Below the pieces are notes generated by a model. That model was not told where the DNA came from. It made no database searches and saw only the letters and a program-made list of their open reading frames with translations. Positions 36,901 to 47,765 of a stretch of DNA of 64,000 nucleotides are shown piece after piece (position 1 is the first letter of the stretch; every line of letters begins with the position of its first letter). Origin of the DNA: Allomyces macrogynus ATCC 38327 (taxonomy: Eukaryota; Blastocladiomycota; Blastocladiomycetes; Blastocladiales; Blastocladiaceae); assembly GCA_000151295.1 (NCBI GenBank), contig GG745343.1:795045-859044 (forward strand), read 5' to 3'. The position numbers and the translations under genes were made by a program.

Positions 36901-38836
36901 GTTCGGTTGCCTGGTGCGTTCGCCTGTTCTTTTCCGATTCAGTACAAGGTCTGACTTGCGAGCGCTGTTATTGCAGGGCCACGTACCGATCCTATCTCGC
37001 ATTTTGCGGCGTTGCGCTGTCTTTTGCCGTTCTTCTCGGATATGTCGTGACAGCCGGTCTCCAGTTCAGCACCACGATTTGGATGGTGCGGGCGTTCTCT
37101 CGCGCAGCCGCGCGTACTGGGCCGGACCGCTCAACACTTTTATTTGCCGAAATAGGGTCTGTGGGGTTCCGCGTCGAGCTCGGGACGCGGTGGAGACACG
37201 AGTTACTGGCTCGGTGTATACGCGGGGATTATTGTTGCAAGCACTATCGCCGCCGCCATCACGTTCTACCTGATTCTTGCCGTGGTCGCGACGCGGGTGG
37301 CCAAGCTGACCATGACCAAGCTGCTGGACGCGATTCTCCGCGCGCCCATGTCGTGGTGGGACGTGACGCCGTCGGGTACGTCCATTCGCATCCTGCTCCT
37401 CACACTCCACTCGCTGGATATCTTGGCTAACCCACGAAACTGTCTCGCCACCAGGCCGCGTGCTCAACCGTCTCACGGGCGACCAGCGCACCGTGGACCG
37501 GCAAATCCCAGCCTTCTCGTTCCAGATCCTGGCATTTGGCTTTCGCGTGCTCGGCACGTTGATCACGATTGCTCTGGCGATGCCGTGGTTCTTGGTCGCG
37601 CTGATCCCGATCGCCGGCGCGTTTCTGCTCGTGCAGAGCGTGTACCTGTCGAGCTCGCGCGAGCTCGAGCGCATCAGCATGGTGCAAGCGTCGCCCGTGT
37701 ATCAGCACATCACCGAGTCGCTCGCTGGACTCGCAACCATTCGCGCGTTCGCGCACGAGACGCAGTTCGAGTTGGCGGTCGAGTCTAAGGTGGACCTGGC
37801 CGCCGGGTGCACGTATACGCTCAACTCGACGCGGTGGTGGCTGTCGGTGCAGTTGCAGCTGTTGGGCGCGGCCATGGTCGGCGTGTTTGGCGTGCTCGCC
37901 GCCGTCACGACCGTCTCCGGCACGGCGATTTTCGGCACGGCGCTCACATACGCGCTGCAAGTCACGGGAATCCTGGCGTCGCTGATCGAGATGCTGGCGA
38001 TGCTCGAGAATGCGCTCGTGTCCATGGAACGCGTGCAAGAGTACATGGACGCGCCCGCCGAGGCGCGCGAGGACACACCGTTTGCGCTGGACGCCGCGTG
38101 GCCCGCAGAGGGTGCGGTCGAGTTTTGCGACTACTCGACGCGGTACCGCGACGGGTTCGATCCGGTGCTCAAGCACATCAATCTGCGCATCAGTGCGGGC
38201 GAGCGCGTCGGGATCTGCGGGCGCACGGGCAGCGGCAAGTCGTCGCTGATGCTGTCGCTGTTCCGGATCCTTGAAGCCACGGGCGGGTCGATTGTGATTG
38301 ACGGGATCGATCTCGCAACGGTCGGGCTGCAGGACCTGCGCACCCGGCTGACGATTCTCCCGCAAGAAGCGGTCCTGTTTGACGCGCCCGTGCGCGCGAA
38401 CTTGGACCCAGCGGGCACCGTTGACGACGCGGCGCTGTGGCAAGCGCTCGAGCACGCATCCCTCGCGGACTTTATTCGCGCGCTCGACGGCCAGCTCGAC
38501 GCGCCGCTCACGCGCGAGTCCATGTCGGCGGGCCAGGCGCAGCTGCTCTGCTTGGCGCGCGCGATCGTGCGCAAGTCGAAAGTGATGGTGCTCGACGAGG
38601 CCACGGCGAGCATGGATCCGGTCACGGACGCGATTGTGCAAGAAGCCGTGCGGCGCGAATTTACTGGGTGTACGGTCTTGACGGTCGCGCATCGCATCGG
38701 CACGATCATGGATTCGGATAAGATTGTCGTGCTTGATCACGGCGAGGTGGCCGAGGTGGGTGCGCCAAAGGAATTGTTGGCCGATCCGGTGTCCCGGTTT
38801 TATGGGCTCGCCAAGGAGAGCGGGCTCGCCGAGTGA
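33935..38836 (+). CDS. ABC transporter subfamily C (MRP/YCF1-like), full length with TMD0
   Basis: ATP-driven exporter of glutathione, glucuronide or metal conjugates in vacuolar or plasma membrane. Seven exons: 33935-33970, 34076-34264, 34342-34486, 34570-36913, 36977-37085, 37156-37375, 37455-38836; 1474 residues, typical for MRP. The short first exons encode TMD0: MGRLFCGGGLPL and IDPCFQDGVLMPIVALAG resemble the MRP1 N-terminus. NBD1 (from ~residue 640) has GKVGSGKS, NLSGGQRARVACARALYADA and LLLDDPLSAVD, with Asp replacing the catalytic Glu as usual in ABCC. NBD2 (~1262 on) has GRTGSGKSS, a divergent signature MSAGQAQL and a normal VLDEATA. A charged linker (about 850-920) contains KSDDDNKETK. 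Exon 1 could instead extend further or use another donor; the rest is secure. Confidence 0.92.
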
Positions 38837-39208
38837 AATAGAGCAGAAGGCGAGCAGAGAGGCTCGAAAGTGACACCGTCTTGCAATGACCTCCCGACAA
38901 GGTCGGCCGTATTTCATTGCCGTTTTATTGATACGTTTTTGATGCTCCACAACATGATTGCTGATCTTGATTGTGAGTCGGCTGCAATTCAGAATGTAAA
39001 CATAGAGCTCGCATGGAGCTTCAGGACATGCATTGAACGATGGCACAGAGAAGCGCACCCGAGTCACAAAAGGTTCGGTGGAGAAGAAAGGCAAACGATG
39101 AACCCACGACGTTGAGAATAAAAAAATTATAGACATGACGAGAGGGAAAGACAAACGGGTATGCACACACGTCCCGACTTCGACATCGCTACTTCACCAC
39201 TTCCGTCT
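38837..39208. other. Convergent 3' region, ABCC / HSF
   Basis: 372 bp between two converging genes, AT-richer than the coding DNA. No gene seen. Confidence 0.5.
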
Positions 39209-40817
39209 CTACTCGTGCCGCGCGCGCTTGCTCGGTGGCGGCGCGACCGGCGCCATGGACGGGACCGAGTAGGTCGCCGGTGCACCAGCCTGGCACGAGC
39301 AGTTCACGTCGACGCACCCCTGCGGCGCCGTGGCCATGGATGCTGCGGCCATGTGGTGGTGGTAGTAGGCGTGCGGCGTGGTCGACGGCTGGTACGTGTT
39401 GACCGACAGCACGTCACTTGCGGGCGGCGCATGCGTGCTATAAGCCGCATAAGTCGGCTGCTGGTGCTGGTGGTGGTGGTGGCTCGGCGCGGGGGTCGGC
39501 GGCTGCGCAATCGGCGGGAGCGTCGGCGGCGCGTACGACGAAATGGGCGGCAGAGGCCCAGCAGACTGCTGCTGCGGCTGCTGCTGCTGCTGTTGCGGCA
39601 TCGGCGGTGGTGGTGCGTACGTATAGACGGGCGTATGCACGACGGTCGTCGGCGGCGAGTAGCTCGCAGGCGGCGGCATGGCCGAGTGCGTTGCCGGCAT
39701 AACCGAGTCTGGGAGCGGGCCCTCAGCCGAGATCGCCATCAGAACACTGCGCGCATCGTCGACGACGCGCGCGCGCTGGTTCGGGTCTTGTGCCGCGAGG
39801 AGGACGGCACTCGCGAGCCGTGCGAGAGCACTGCGTGCACGCTCGCGCTCGGCATGCATGTCGACAACGCGGTGCTCGAGGGCCGTGAGCCGCTCGACAA
39901 TGGCGGCGGCATCGACGAGACCCGACCGCGACGACCGACGCGTCGGGGCCGGGGCAAGAGCAGCGGTCACGGCCTCGGGAGCGGCCTCGGTGCCTTGGCG
40001 GCCGGTGGAGGGGGTAGCGGCAACGTCGGCGGGATTGGGCACGGCGGGGGGAGCCGCGGGCTTGGACGTCTTGCGCTTGATCAGCGGGAGCAGATGGACC
40101 TTGTCGCGCTGGATAATGGGCGAATCGAAAATGGTCAGTGTGAGGGCTTGTGGCAAACGATGAGAACAGAAAACGAAAATACCTGGAAGTACGGATGGCG
40201 AAACTCCCAGGGTTGCTCGTACGGCACGGCCGGGCCCTTTTGTTGCTCCTGGGTGGCGGCCGCAGCCGACGCAGCGGCCGGTTGCTCCTCACCACCCGCC
40301 GCTGGCTCCGTGGCCAGCACTCCAGCTGGCACAGCAGGCGATGTAGATGGGGACGACGACGATGGGGCCAAGCTCGACGACGCGACATGCTTGGTCGCCT
40401 CGAGGGCTGCGAGTGCAAACGACTGGTCCGAGACCTTGCTGAAGCCGTACATGTTGAGTTGCTACGTGGGGGGAGGAAGGTGACACGCGTGGTGTACAAC
40501 CGCCAAGCGTTAGTTTACCAAGATCGAGCGAAAGAAGCATCGTCATTCCAATGGTGACACCACCGCTGCTGCTTGCTGCCTACCACCACCACCACCACCG
40601 ACAGCCAAGGGGATCAAGTTAAAAGGCCGCGTACCCGCACAAACGACGAGATGTTGTTGTGCTTGAAGCACGCGGGCAGCACCTGCCGCGCAAACTCGGT
40701 CGGGCTCAGCACGCGGAACCCGTCGCCATTGGGCGTCCAGCAAATCAAGTGCACAATCGACTTGTCTTGCAGGATGGCGTAGAGCTTGGAGATGAAGGTC
40801 GAGTTGCCGCCGGCCAT
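39209..40817 (-). CDS. HSF-type DNA-binding transcription factor with enlarged wing
   Basis: Nuclear transcription factor of the heat-shock factor fold (Hsf1/Skn7/Mga1 relatives). Exons 40817-40635, 40461-40183, 40108-39209; introns of 173 and 74 bp; 453 residues. The winged-helix domain starts STFISKLYAILQDKSIVHLI and runs through the recognition helix CFKHNNISSFVRQLNMYGFS. It then carries ~72 Ala/Ser/Pro/Gln-rich residues (about 74-145) before WEFRHPYFQRDKVHLL. In typical HSFs this wing is about 15 residues. A coiled-coil segment (AIVERLTALEHRVVDMHAER) could trimerise. The C-terminus is Pro/Gln/His-rich (QQQQQQPQQQ, HHHHQHQQ) with CVDVNCSCQ and a basic KRARHE end. No response-regulator domain, so not Skn7. 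Heat-shock role is not demonstrated. Confidence 0.88.
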
Positions 40818-41869
40818 GGTGGAGGAGGGGCGCGCGACCGCGAGTGGATGGAGAAGGTGTGGGGAGACGAGGCCAATGCGAGGCGAGTGGGTCGTGGGCC
40901 TGCGAGTGAGCTGGTCGTCGTTGTCGCAGGTGCGGGGTGCTCGAGACGATGCTGGCCGTCGTTGTTGTCGGGCAGGCCGAATTGCTTGCGGACGAGGAGC
41001 GCGGCCCGGCGCGGCGGGCAGCAAGCCTTTTGAGCAGTTGAAGACTTGGCGCGCGCGTGCGAGTCAACGAGGTCAATGGCCACGTCGGGGTGGTTGGTTG
41101 GACCAGCGAGAGAGGATGGTGCCAGCGAGGCCAGGCGAAGGCGAAGTGGGGGCGCACAATGCGCCTAGAACTTCTGCGCCAAGACTTTTGAAGTGCGCCA
41201 CCCACACCACGAGGGGGCCGCCAGCAGCCTCGTAACGGTCCACGCCATACAGCTTCGGGCTGCAGAGAAGATCCAGAACACTGCTGCGCGTTCCCGAAAA
41301 AAGCCTCGCTTTCCGACTGGCCCCGTGCACCCCTCATCTTGCAGGGCCATTTTTGAAGCATCGCGCTGCCGATCCTCCACTTGACACAAAACCAACCAGA
41401 CCTTTCTTGGCACTTTGTTCTTGCATGAAATCCACACTGATAGAATGCGCGATGCTGCATGTCAAATGGCCCCCCGCGTGCATTGTCTTCTCGCAAAATC
41501 CTGACGGAGTTTTCTGGCTGGGATTTCGTGCTTTTCGGCGACGCGACGCGCGGGATCGAAGCAGGATCGAAATACGCGTGCTTGCAGGCACTCGCCCTGG
41601 TTTCATTTTGACATGCAAGATCGGAGAACCACGGAGGCAATCCTGCGAAAAGGGTGCAGGTCAACACGTCTGGTGGCAAAGCGATCAAAGTGGTGGAAAT
41701 AGGTGGAAATCGAACAATTATTTAAGAGTCCGCGCCGTCATCCCGCATCCACGTCATTCGGCATCTGGGAGCCGGTCGCCCTTGCTCTCGAACAGTTGTC
41801 AACTCCCTCGCGACCGCCAACGTCTGGCATCTGCAACCGACCACGCTGGACGACTCGCTGCAATCAATC
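40818..41869. promoter_or_regulatory. Divergent promoter region, HSF (-) / MICU1 (+)
   Basis: 1.05 kb between two start codons. The HSF frame stays open upstream to 41688, but nothing in it resembles protein. The MICU1 TATA-like element is at 41719-41728. No gene supported. Confidence 0.45.
41719..41728 (+). promoter_or_regulatory. TATA-like element TATTTAAGAG before MICU1
   Basis: Same 10-mer as at 23720-23729 and at similar distance (151 bp) from the ATG; preceded by two GGTGGAAAT repeats at 41692-41710. Confidence 0.5.
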
Positions 41870-43836
41870 ATGGTTTTCCGTTCATTTGGATCAAGGGTAG
41901 CGAGTCAACTCCACCGTTATGGAACAACAGCAGGTCAAGCAGGCGCTACGGACAACGCTGGTCGCTCCCGTCGCGGCGCGTTCGCAGCTGCTGGAGTGAC
42001 CACCGCGGCTCTCGTGATTGTCGCGCGACTTGCCGTTTCTCCAGCAGGATTCCTGGCCGAACCCGTGACCGACGCGTCAGGCAATGAAGTTGCGGTGCAG
42101 GTCTCTTCGGTGCGTCGGCCTGCGCTCCATCCATCCGGAGGGTGGAGAGTGGAATAAAAACTGACGAGAATGCATAAACAGTCGCTCGAGCACTGGAAAC
42201 GGCGTCGGATCGGCCACTATGAGAACCGCATCCGCGCTTACAGCCATCCATTCAAGGTGTTCCAATATTTCGCGTCGACGGTGCGTTCATGCCCGATTCA
42301 GTACTGGCTCAAAAGGCCTTCTTTTCCTGACTAGACTCTTTTTTTTACATTTCTGGGCAACAGAGCAAGGGTGGAACCGACTACATGACGGCCGACGACT
42401 TTATTGCCAGCCTGCTGCCGTTCCGCGACGTGCCCGACCACGAGCGACCCGATCCGGTGCGTTCCTCCGATCGACATGGTGGCCCTTTCCGCGACTAATA
42501 TTCTGCTTTGTCTCGTGCTACCAGGCCTACCGCCGTCTCAAGACCTCGTCCGCGGCGCAGTTCCTCAAACTAGCCGACTTGGACGGCGACGGCCTGATCT
42601 CGTTCAGCGAGTACATGCTCTTCCTGACGCTGTTGCAAAGTACCTTCTCCACCGGTTCCGCATCCTTCCCACCCCACCCCCACCTTGCGCTGACCGCCCC
42701 GCGCATACCCGCACCCAGTCCCCGACCACCACATCGACATGGCCTTTTCCGCGCTCGACACCGACAACAACGGGCACCTCTCGCAATCCGAACTCTTACA
42801 ATTCCTGCACGCTGAGTCGCAACCGACGCGGCGCCCGCTGTTCGCTCGGCTCGGGCGGCAGGAACAGGCCAAGATCACATTCGCGTCGTGCCACGGCCTG
42901 CCGCGGCTGCTGTTTGGTGCGCGCGGCGACCACCAGCTGTCGCGCGATGTGTTTCGCGGGTTCCTGCAGCGGTTGCGGCACGAGGTGCTCAAACTCGAGT
43001 TTTTCCAGTATGCCATCGACGAGACCGACCGGATTGGCGTCAAGGATATGGCGTATGCGCTCGTGAGTTATGCGGATTGGCGGAAAGCGGAAGAGTTGCA
43101 GAAGAGGATCGCGCGGATGCCAGAGTCGACGGTACGGCGGTTTGCATGCGCGGCTGGTGCGGGTGTGGGTGTGGGTTGCTTACACGATTCATTGTGTTTT
43201 GTGTAGGAGCGCGTGTCGCTGGACCAGTTCCGAACCATGGACACGCTCATCAAGCACCTCGACGAGGTGGAGCTCGCGTTGCATGTCATCAAGAGCTGGT
43301 CGGCAGCCGCGGCGCCGGCGATCAATTCGAGTGCGACCGCACCATCGGCGATTTTGGAAGTGACCAAAGGTTCGCTCACTTCATTAATTGCACGCAACGG
43401 GTGGTTGCACGCGACGCTGACCTTCGTTCTCCACCTTCGCAGGGGAATTGAAGAAGGCGATTCACGCGGGCACGAGTCTCAAGGTGCCCGACGTGCACCT
43501 CGATATTTTGTTCACGCTGTTTGACGAAAATGGTTCGTGTCTTCCCGTGCCAACCGCGTTGCGTTGGTCGCGGTGATCGCTCACCACCACCTCGCCCCTG
43601 TTGGATCCAGGCAACGGCAAGATTGATTTCCGCACGTTCAGTGAGACGCTGAAGCCGCGCATTCACAAGGGGCTCGACACGGTCCGTGCTCGTCGACGTT
43701 CTCCACCACCACCACTCGGAGATCCGATCAAGCTGACGCTCATTCCGTTTGGAAAACTGTTTAGCCCCGCGATTTTGGTTTCGTGCGATTCTTGCAGCAC
43801 CTGCGCGACTGCACGCTGCAGCAATTTTTCTCGTAG
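41870..43836 (+). CDS. MICU1: MICU1-type EF-hand regulator of the mitochondrial calcium uniporter
   Basis: Calcium-sensing gatekeeper of the MCU channel in the intermembrane space. Nine exons: 41870-42100, 42182-42280, 42364-42456, 42525-42639, 42719-43131, 43207-43369, 43443-43532, 43611-43681, 43765-43836; introns of 68-83 bp; 448 residues (human MICU1 476). An Arg-rich presequence (MVFRSFGSRVASQLHRYG) precedes a hydrophobic segment (FAAAGVTTAALVIVARL). The MICU hallmark is KRRRIGHYENRIRAYSHPFK. EF loops are DLDGDGLISFSE (~159-170) and DTDNNGHLSQSE (~193-204), both canonical. DENGNGKIDFRT (~399-410) lacks the final Glu. The C-terminal helix reads FGFVRFLQHLRDCTLQQFFS, recovered as a 24-codon last exon. 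MICU is absent from budding yeast. Confidence 0.92.
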
Positions 43837-43963
43837 TTGCAACGCAACAATACAGATGTTCAATGTACACAACGATCTCATTCCGCGAGCTCTAGTAGCA
43901 CAAAAAACCGACCACTAAAATAGCAACCCCGCAAGCAATCCAAGCAAGAAAGGCACGCCCCAT

Positions 43964-44841
43964 TCAACTCCTCGCATTCGCGTTCAGCAACCCCGTCCGC
44001 GGCGTGCCCAGCGCGCCCTCCGTATCGCTCGGCGCATGGTCCAGGGGCGAATGCGGCGGCGTCGCGCCATCGGCGAGCGTCGACAGCGACGAATTCACGT
44101 TATCGTGAGTCATGGTGAGCGCGCGTTCCGGGTCGGGTTTCGCCGCGTGTGCATCCGGGTCCCGGCTGCGGCGGTACCAGAGAACAGCGCCGACGACGGC
44201 GTTGATCAGGAACAGCGACCACATCGTGATCAGGTTGAAGTCGATGCCGAACCCGGCGATGCCGGCAAACATGGCAATTTGGACAATGTCGACTACAAGC
44301 GAACGCGGGCGGAAAGCGGTGTGAGAAACGAACAAACGAACAAAACACGGTGGAGAAGTTTGGTCAAGAACGAACCGGCAATCCACGCGAGCCACTGTTC
44401 CCAGAACCGGCCCGTCTGCAGGACCTGCGCGGCAATCGAGAGCGTGACCGAGGCTGCATCGAGCGCGTGCGGCCACGGCATGTCCTCGTACGCGTAGACG
44501 CCCGCAAGCGCCTTGGAAAACGCCGGAATTTCGTAGTACATGCCCACGCCGAGCGCAAACATGAGCAGGACCGTTGCGAGCCGTCGCAGCCACCCGAGCG
44601 ACGCGGCCTGCGCCGTATCGGCCGAGTCGAGGTGGTAGTACCACGTGTACATGCCGACGAATTGCATCGGCAAAAAGAAGAAGATGTTGAGCTGGAAATC
44701 GCCCGAGTAGTCCATGGCGAGGGCCGCGACGCCGCTTATCATGAGAGAATGGGTTAGAGGGAGGGGGGGGGGGGGGGACAATCACGACCAGATGACCAAG
44801 TGGAGAAGGACACGTACTAGGCCACGCAATTGATGATGCCC
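43964..44841 (-). CDS. PnuC-like (nicotinamide riboside transporter family) membrane protein, 5' end in gap
   Basis: Multi-pass membrane protein resembling the PnuC family of vitamin transporters (nicotinamide riboside and related substrates). Visible exons: 44841-44818 (cut by the gap), 44734-44376, 44292-43964; introns of 83 and 83 bp; 237 complete codons. The core GIINCVAYGVAALAMDYSGD followed by FQLNIFFFLPMQFVGMYTWY matches the PnuC signature. Further spans include ATVLLMFALGVGMYY, WLAWIAGSFAVDIVQIAMF and LITMWSLFLINAVVGAVLWY. The tail is hydrophilic and Ser/Thr-rich. The start must lie in or beyond the N run. PnuC is mainly bacterial, so transfer is possible, but introns and codon use look native. 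Substrate is inferred. Confidence 0.75.
44763..44777 (+). repeat. Poly-G run of 15 in a PnuC intron
   Basis: Fifteen consecutive G, read as C on the coding strand within the 44735-44817 intron. It sits 65 bp from the N gap, so it may have hindered sequencing. Confidence 0.95.
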
Positions 44842-45678
44842 NNNNNNNNNNNNNNNNNNNNNNNNNNNNNNNNNNNNNNNNNNNNNNNNNNNNNNNNNNN
44901 NNNNNNNNNNNNNNNNNNNNNNNNNNNNNNNNNNNNNNNNNNNNNNNNNNNNNNNNNNNNNNNNNNNNNNNNNNNNNNNNNNNNNNNNNNNNNNNNNNNN
45001 NNNNNNNNNNNNNNNNNNNNNNNNNNNNNNNNNNNNNNNNNNNNNNNNNNNNNNNNNNNNNNNNNNNNNNNNNNNNNNNNNNNNNNNNNNNNNNNNNNNN
45101 NNNNNNNNNNNNNNNNNNNNNNNNNNNNNNNNNNNNNNNNNNNNNNNNNNNNNNNNNNNNNNNNNNNNNNNNNNNNNNNNNNNNNNNNNNNNNNNNNNNN
45201 NNNNNNNNNNNNNNNNNNNNNNNNNNNNNNNNNNNNNNNNNNNNNNNNNNNNNNNNNNNNNNNNNNNNNNNNNNNNNNNNNNNNNNNNNNNNNNNNNNNN
45301 NNNNNNNNNNNNNNNNNNNNNNNNNNNNNNNNNNNNNNNNNNNNNNNNNNNNNNNNNNNNNNNNNNNNNNNNNNNNNNNNNNNNNNNNNNNNNNNNNNNN
45401 NNNNNNNNNNNNNNNNNNNNNNNNNNNNNNNNNNNNNNNNNNNNNNNNNNNNNNNNNNNNNNNNNNNNNNNNNNNNNNNNNNNNNNNNNNNNNNNNNNNN
45501 NNNNNNNNNNNNNNNNNNNNNNNNNNNNNNNNNNNNNNNNNNNNNNNNNNNNNNNNNNNNNNNNNNNNNNNNNNNNNNNNNNNNNNNNNNNNNNNNNNNN
45601 NNNNNNNNNNNNNNNNNNNNNNNNNNNNNNNNNNNNNNNNNNNNNNNNNNNNNNNNNNNNNNNNNNNNNNNNNNNNNN
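44842..45678. other. Assembly gap (837 N)
   Basis: Unsequenced bases. The 5' part of the PnuC-like gene is probably hidden here. Open frames running through the N run are artefacts. Confidence 0.99.
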
Positions 45679-46170
45679 ACCATAAAAATCAAAAAAAATA
45701 AGAAGCTAAAAAAAAAATGTGAAAACCATTCAACGGTCTCGATCGCTGGTGGGGGGGGCAATTGAGGGCAAGGGCAGATGCGCGAAATGGCAATGGTGGC
45801 CGGTGAAGCAGCTGCGCGGCTGAAGGAACGAAAAGAACGCAGCGGTGTGGCGGTCGGCGATGGCAGGGATTTACTTGCTCGTCTCCCCTGACGCACTCGC
45901 ACGTGCTACAGTCGCACAGAGCTCGCTGCCTCACATCGCACACCACACGCTTTGAAGACACAGCTTGCCGCATGAAACTTGCACACACTCTGCGAGCGTG
46001 CGGTCGCGATCACGCACACATTGCCTTCCACACTGAGCACGGCTCGCGCTCTTGTTTTGCACCAGAACGCTGCCGTCGTCGACACGGCCACGACACCGCA
46101 GCCGCAAACCAACCGCCCTCTGCCTCTCTGCCTTGCTCGCGCTCTCTACCAAGAACATCAACTCGCCACA
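45679..46170. other. Region between gap and SR factor; SR promoter
   Basis: 492 bp with no supported gene. The right half is pyrimidine/CA-rich and likely leader of the SR factor. Confidence 0.45.
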
Positions 46171-47765
46171 ATGTCGTGCATCCCAACCGTCCCGACCAAC
46201 CGCTGCTTCATCGGCCACCTGCCGCGCCGCCCCGACGACGAGCGCGATCTGCGCGACCTCTTTTCCGAATTCAAGGGCCTCAAGTCCATGTCGATGCACG
46301 ACGGCTTCTGCTTCGTGGTTCGTGTCCCCGTCGTACCTGCTGGACCCGCTACGTCACCCTCGTCTTTGCCCTGCCCCTGTCGTTGCTCGTGATCCTGCTG
46401 CACATGGTGCTTGTTGGTGGGCTCAATGTGCCAGCGCCATCTTGGGCCGGTGTCGTGCCGTCGTGAACCGTTGCTTTGCCTGCGTCTTGTCTGTGCCGGT
46501 GCCCTGTCCTGCCTCTGCTTTTGGTGCTCGACGATGCGCTGCTTGGGGGCCCTGGCCCGTTTTGCGAAGATTTTGGAGCTGCCTGTCCCATCCCGCTGTC
46601 TCGTGTTCTGTGCCTGATTTGTGACCACGCTGTGCCGTGCACCCCGCCTTGGCCGCTGTGCCGTCCACCATTTTCCTCTAAAACAAGGACTTCGAAACGG
46701 TTGAGGAGGCGAGCGAGTGCGTCAAGAAGTACAACCAGCACCGCCTGCCCGGCACGACCGACCCGTACGTGTTCTGGTCTTTCTTGCGGGGGAGATTGTG
46801 CTCGGCGTGTGGCCGTGTTCCTCACGCTTGCCTGCCAATCATAAGGATCAACATCGAGTTTGCGCGCACCAAGGCCTTTTCGCCCGAGCTGTGGTACGTT
46901 CTCCCATGTCGGAAGACGTCGGCTTTGCAGTGCTTTGCGTTGATATCGCACCATTTCGCTGTAGCTCGCGCAATGCCCGGTCGGACGGCGACTTCCGCAT
47001 CGCCGTCGAGAACCTGCCGCCGGGCATGGACTGGAAGGAGCTCAAGGACAATTTCCGCATGTGCGGGCGCATCGAGCGCGTCGACATTCACGAGGAGCAG
47101 AACCGCGGGTACGCGCCAGCTAGTCTCCTTTTTCCGCGTCCACCCTCCGCCCTCCATCCTCACTCCCACCCCCGCTACGTCTAGCGTGATTCGGTTCGTC
47201 TTCGATGACGCCATGGACCGCGCTATCAAGGAATGGGACGGCAAGGACATGCGCGGGTCGATTGTGCGCGTGCGGCAGTGGCACACGTCGGCGTCTGACC
47301 GCGACTACGGCAGCCGCGGCGGCGGCGGCGACGCCTACTACTCGCGCCGCGACCGCGACCGCGACTACGGCCCGCGCCGCGACTATGACCGCCGCGATCG
47401 CGACTACGGGCGCAGCAGTCGCGACTATGACCGCCGTGATCGCGACCGCGAGTACGGCCGCAGTCGCGATTATGATCGCCGCGATTACGCGCGTGAGGAG
47501 CAGTCGCGATTATGATCGCCGCGATTACGCGCGTGAGGAGCGTCCGCGCGATGACCGCCGCGATGACCGCCGCGGTGGGGATGACCGCCGCGGGGATGAG
47601 CGCCGTGGTGGGGATGAGCGCCGTGGTGGGGATGAGCGCCGTGGTGGGGATGAGCGCCGTGGTGGGGATGAGCGCCGTGGTGGGGATGACCGCCGCGAGT
47701 ACGCGCGCAGCAGCCGCGATGACCGCGGCGCGGCGGCGGGGCGCACGCCGTCGCCCGGGTACTAG
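46171..47765 (+). CDS. SR-type splicing factor with two RRMs (SRSF1-like); tail frame broken by a duplication
   Basis: Nuclear pre-mRNA splicing regulator. Exons 46171-46317, 46688-46764, 46846-46893, 46965-47108, 47185 onward; introns of 370, 81, 71 and 76 bp. RRM1 has RNP2 CFIGHL and RNP1 DGFCFVDF. RRM2 (FRIAVENLPPGMDWKELKDN) carries DWKELKD, the counterpart of SWQDLKD in the pseudo-RRM of SRSF1. The tail is RS/RD/RG-rich (DYDRRDRDYGRSSRDYDRRD). A perfect 40-bp tandem duplication at 47461-47540 shifts frame and stops it at 47515 (248 residues). Without one copy the frame continues through RRGGDE repeats to GRTPSPGY at 47765 (318 residues). The 370-bp first intron is long for this genome and could hold a regulatory exon, as in many SR genes. 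Confidence 0.87.
47461..47540 (+). repeat. Perfect 40-bp tandem duplication in SR-factor tail
   Basis: 47461-47500 and 47501-47540 are identical. Because 40 is not a multiple of three, the second copy is read in another frame and ends at TGA 47513-47515. Confidence 0.97.
47595..47684 (+). repeat. 18-bp minisatellite, five copies, coding RRGGDE repeats
   Basis: Unit GATGAGCGCCGTGGTGGG repeated five times with little or no variation. In the restored frame it encodes Asp-Glu-Arg-Arg-Gly-Gly repeats of the RGG tail. Confidence 0.95.

Noticed and set aside
37427..39166. 579-codon minus-strand open frame
   Set aside because: Antisense to the second half of the ABCC transporter (TMD2 and NBD2); no domain of its own.
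44817..45902. Long open frames through the N run
   Set aside because: They exist only because N cannot encode a stop; both strands show it.
47461..47540. 40-bp duplication as a tiny intron that rescues the SR frame
   Set aside because: No GT-AG pair removes exactly 40 bases; the nearest (41 bases) leaves the wrong frame and is far below the intron sizes seen here.
47595..47684. Regular 18-bp repeats considered as a CRISPR-like array
   Set aside because: Direct head-to-tail repeats without spacers, coding for RGG-type protein repeats in a eukaryotic gene.
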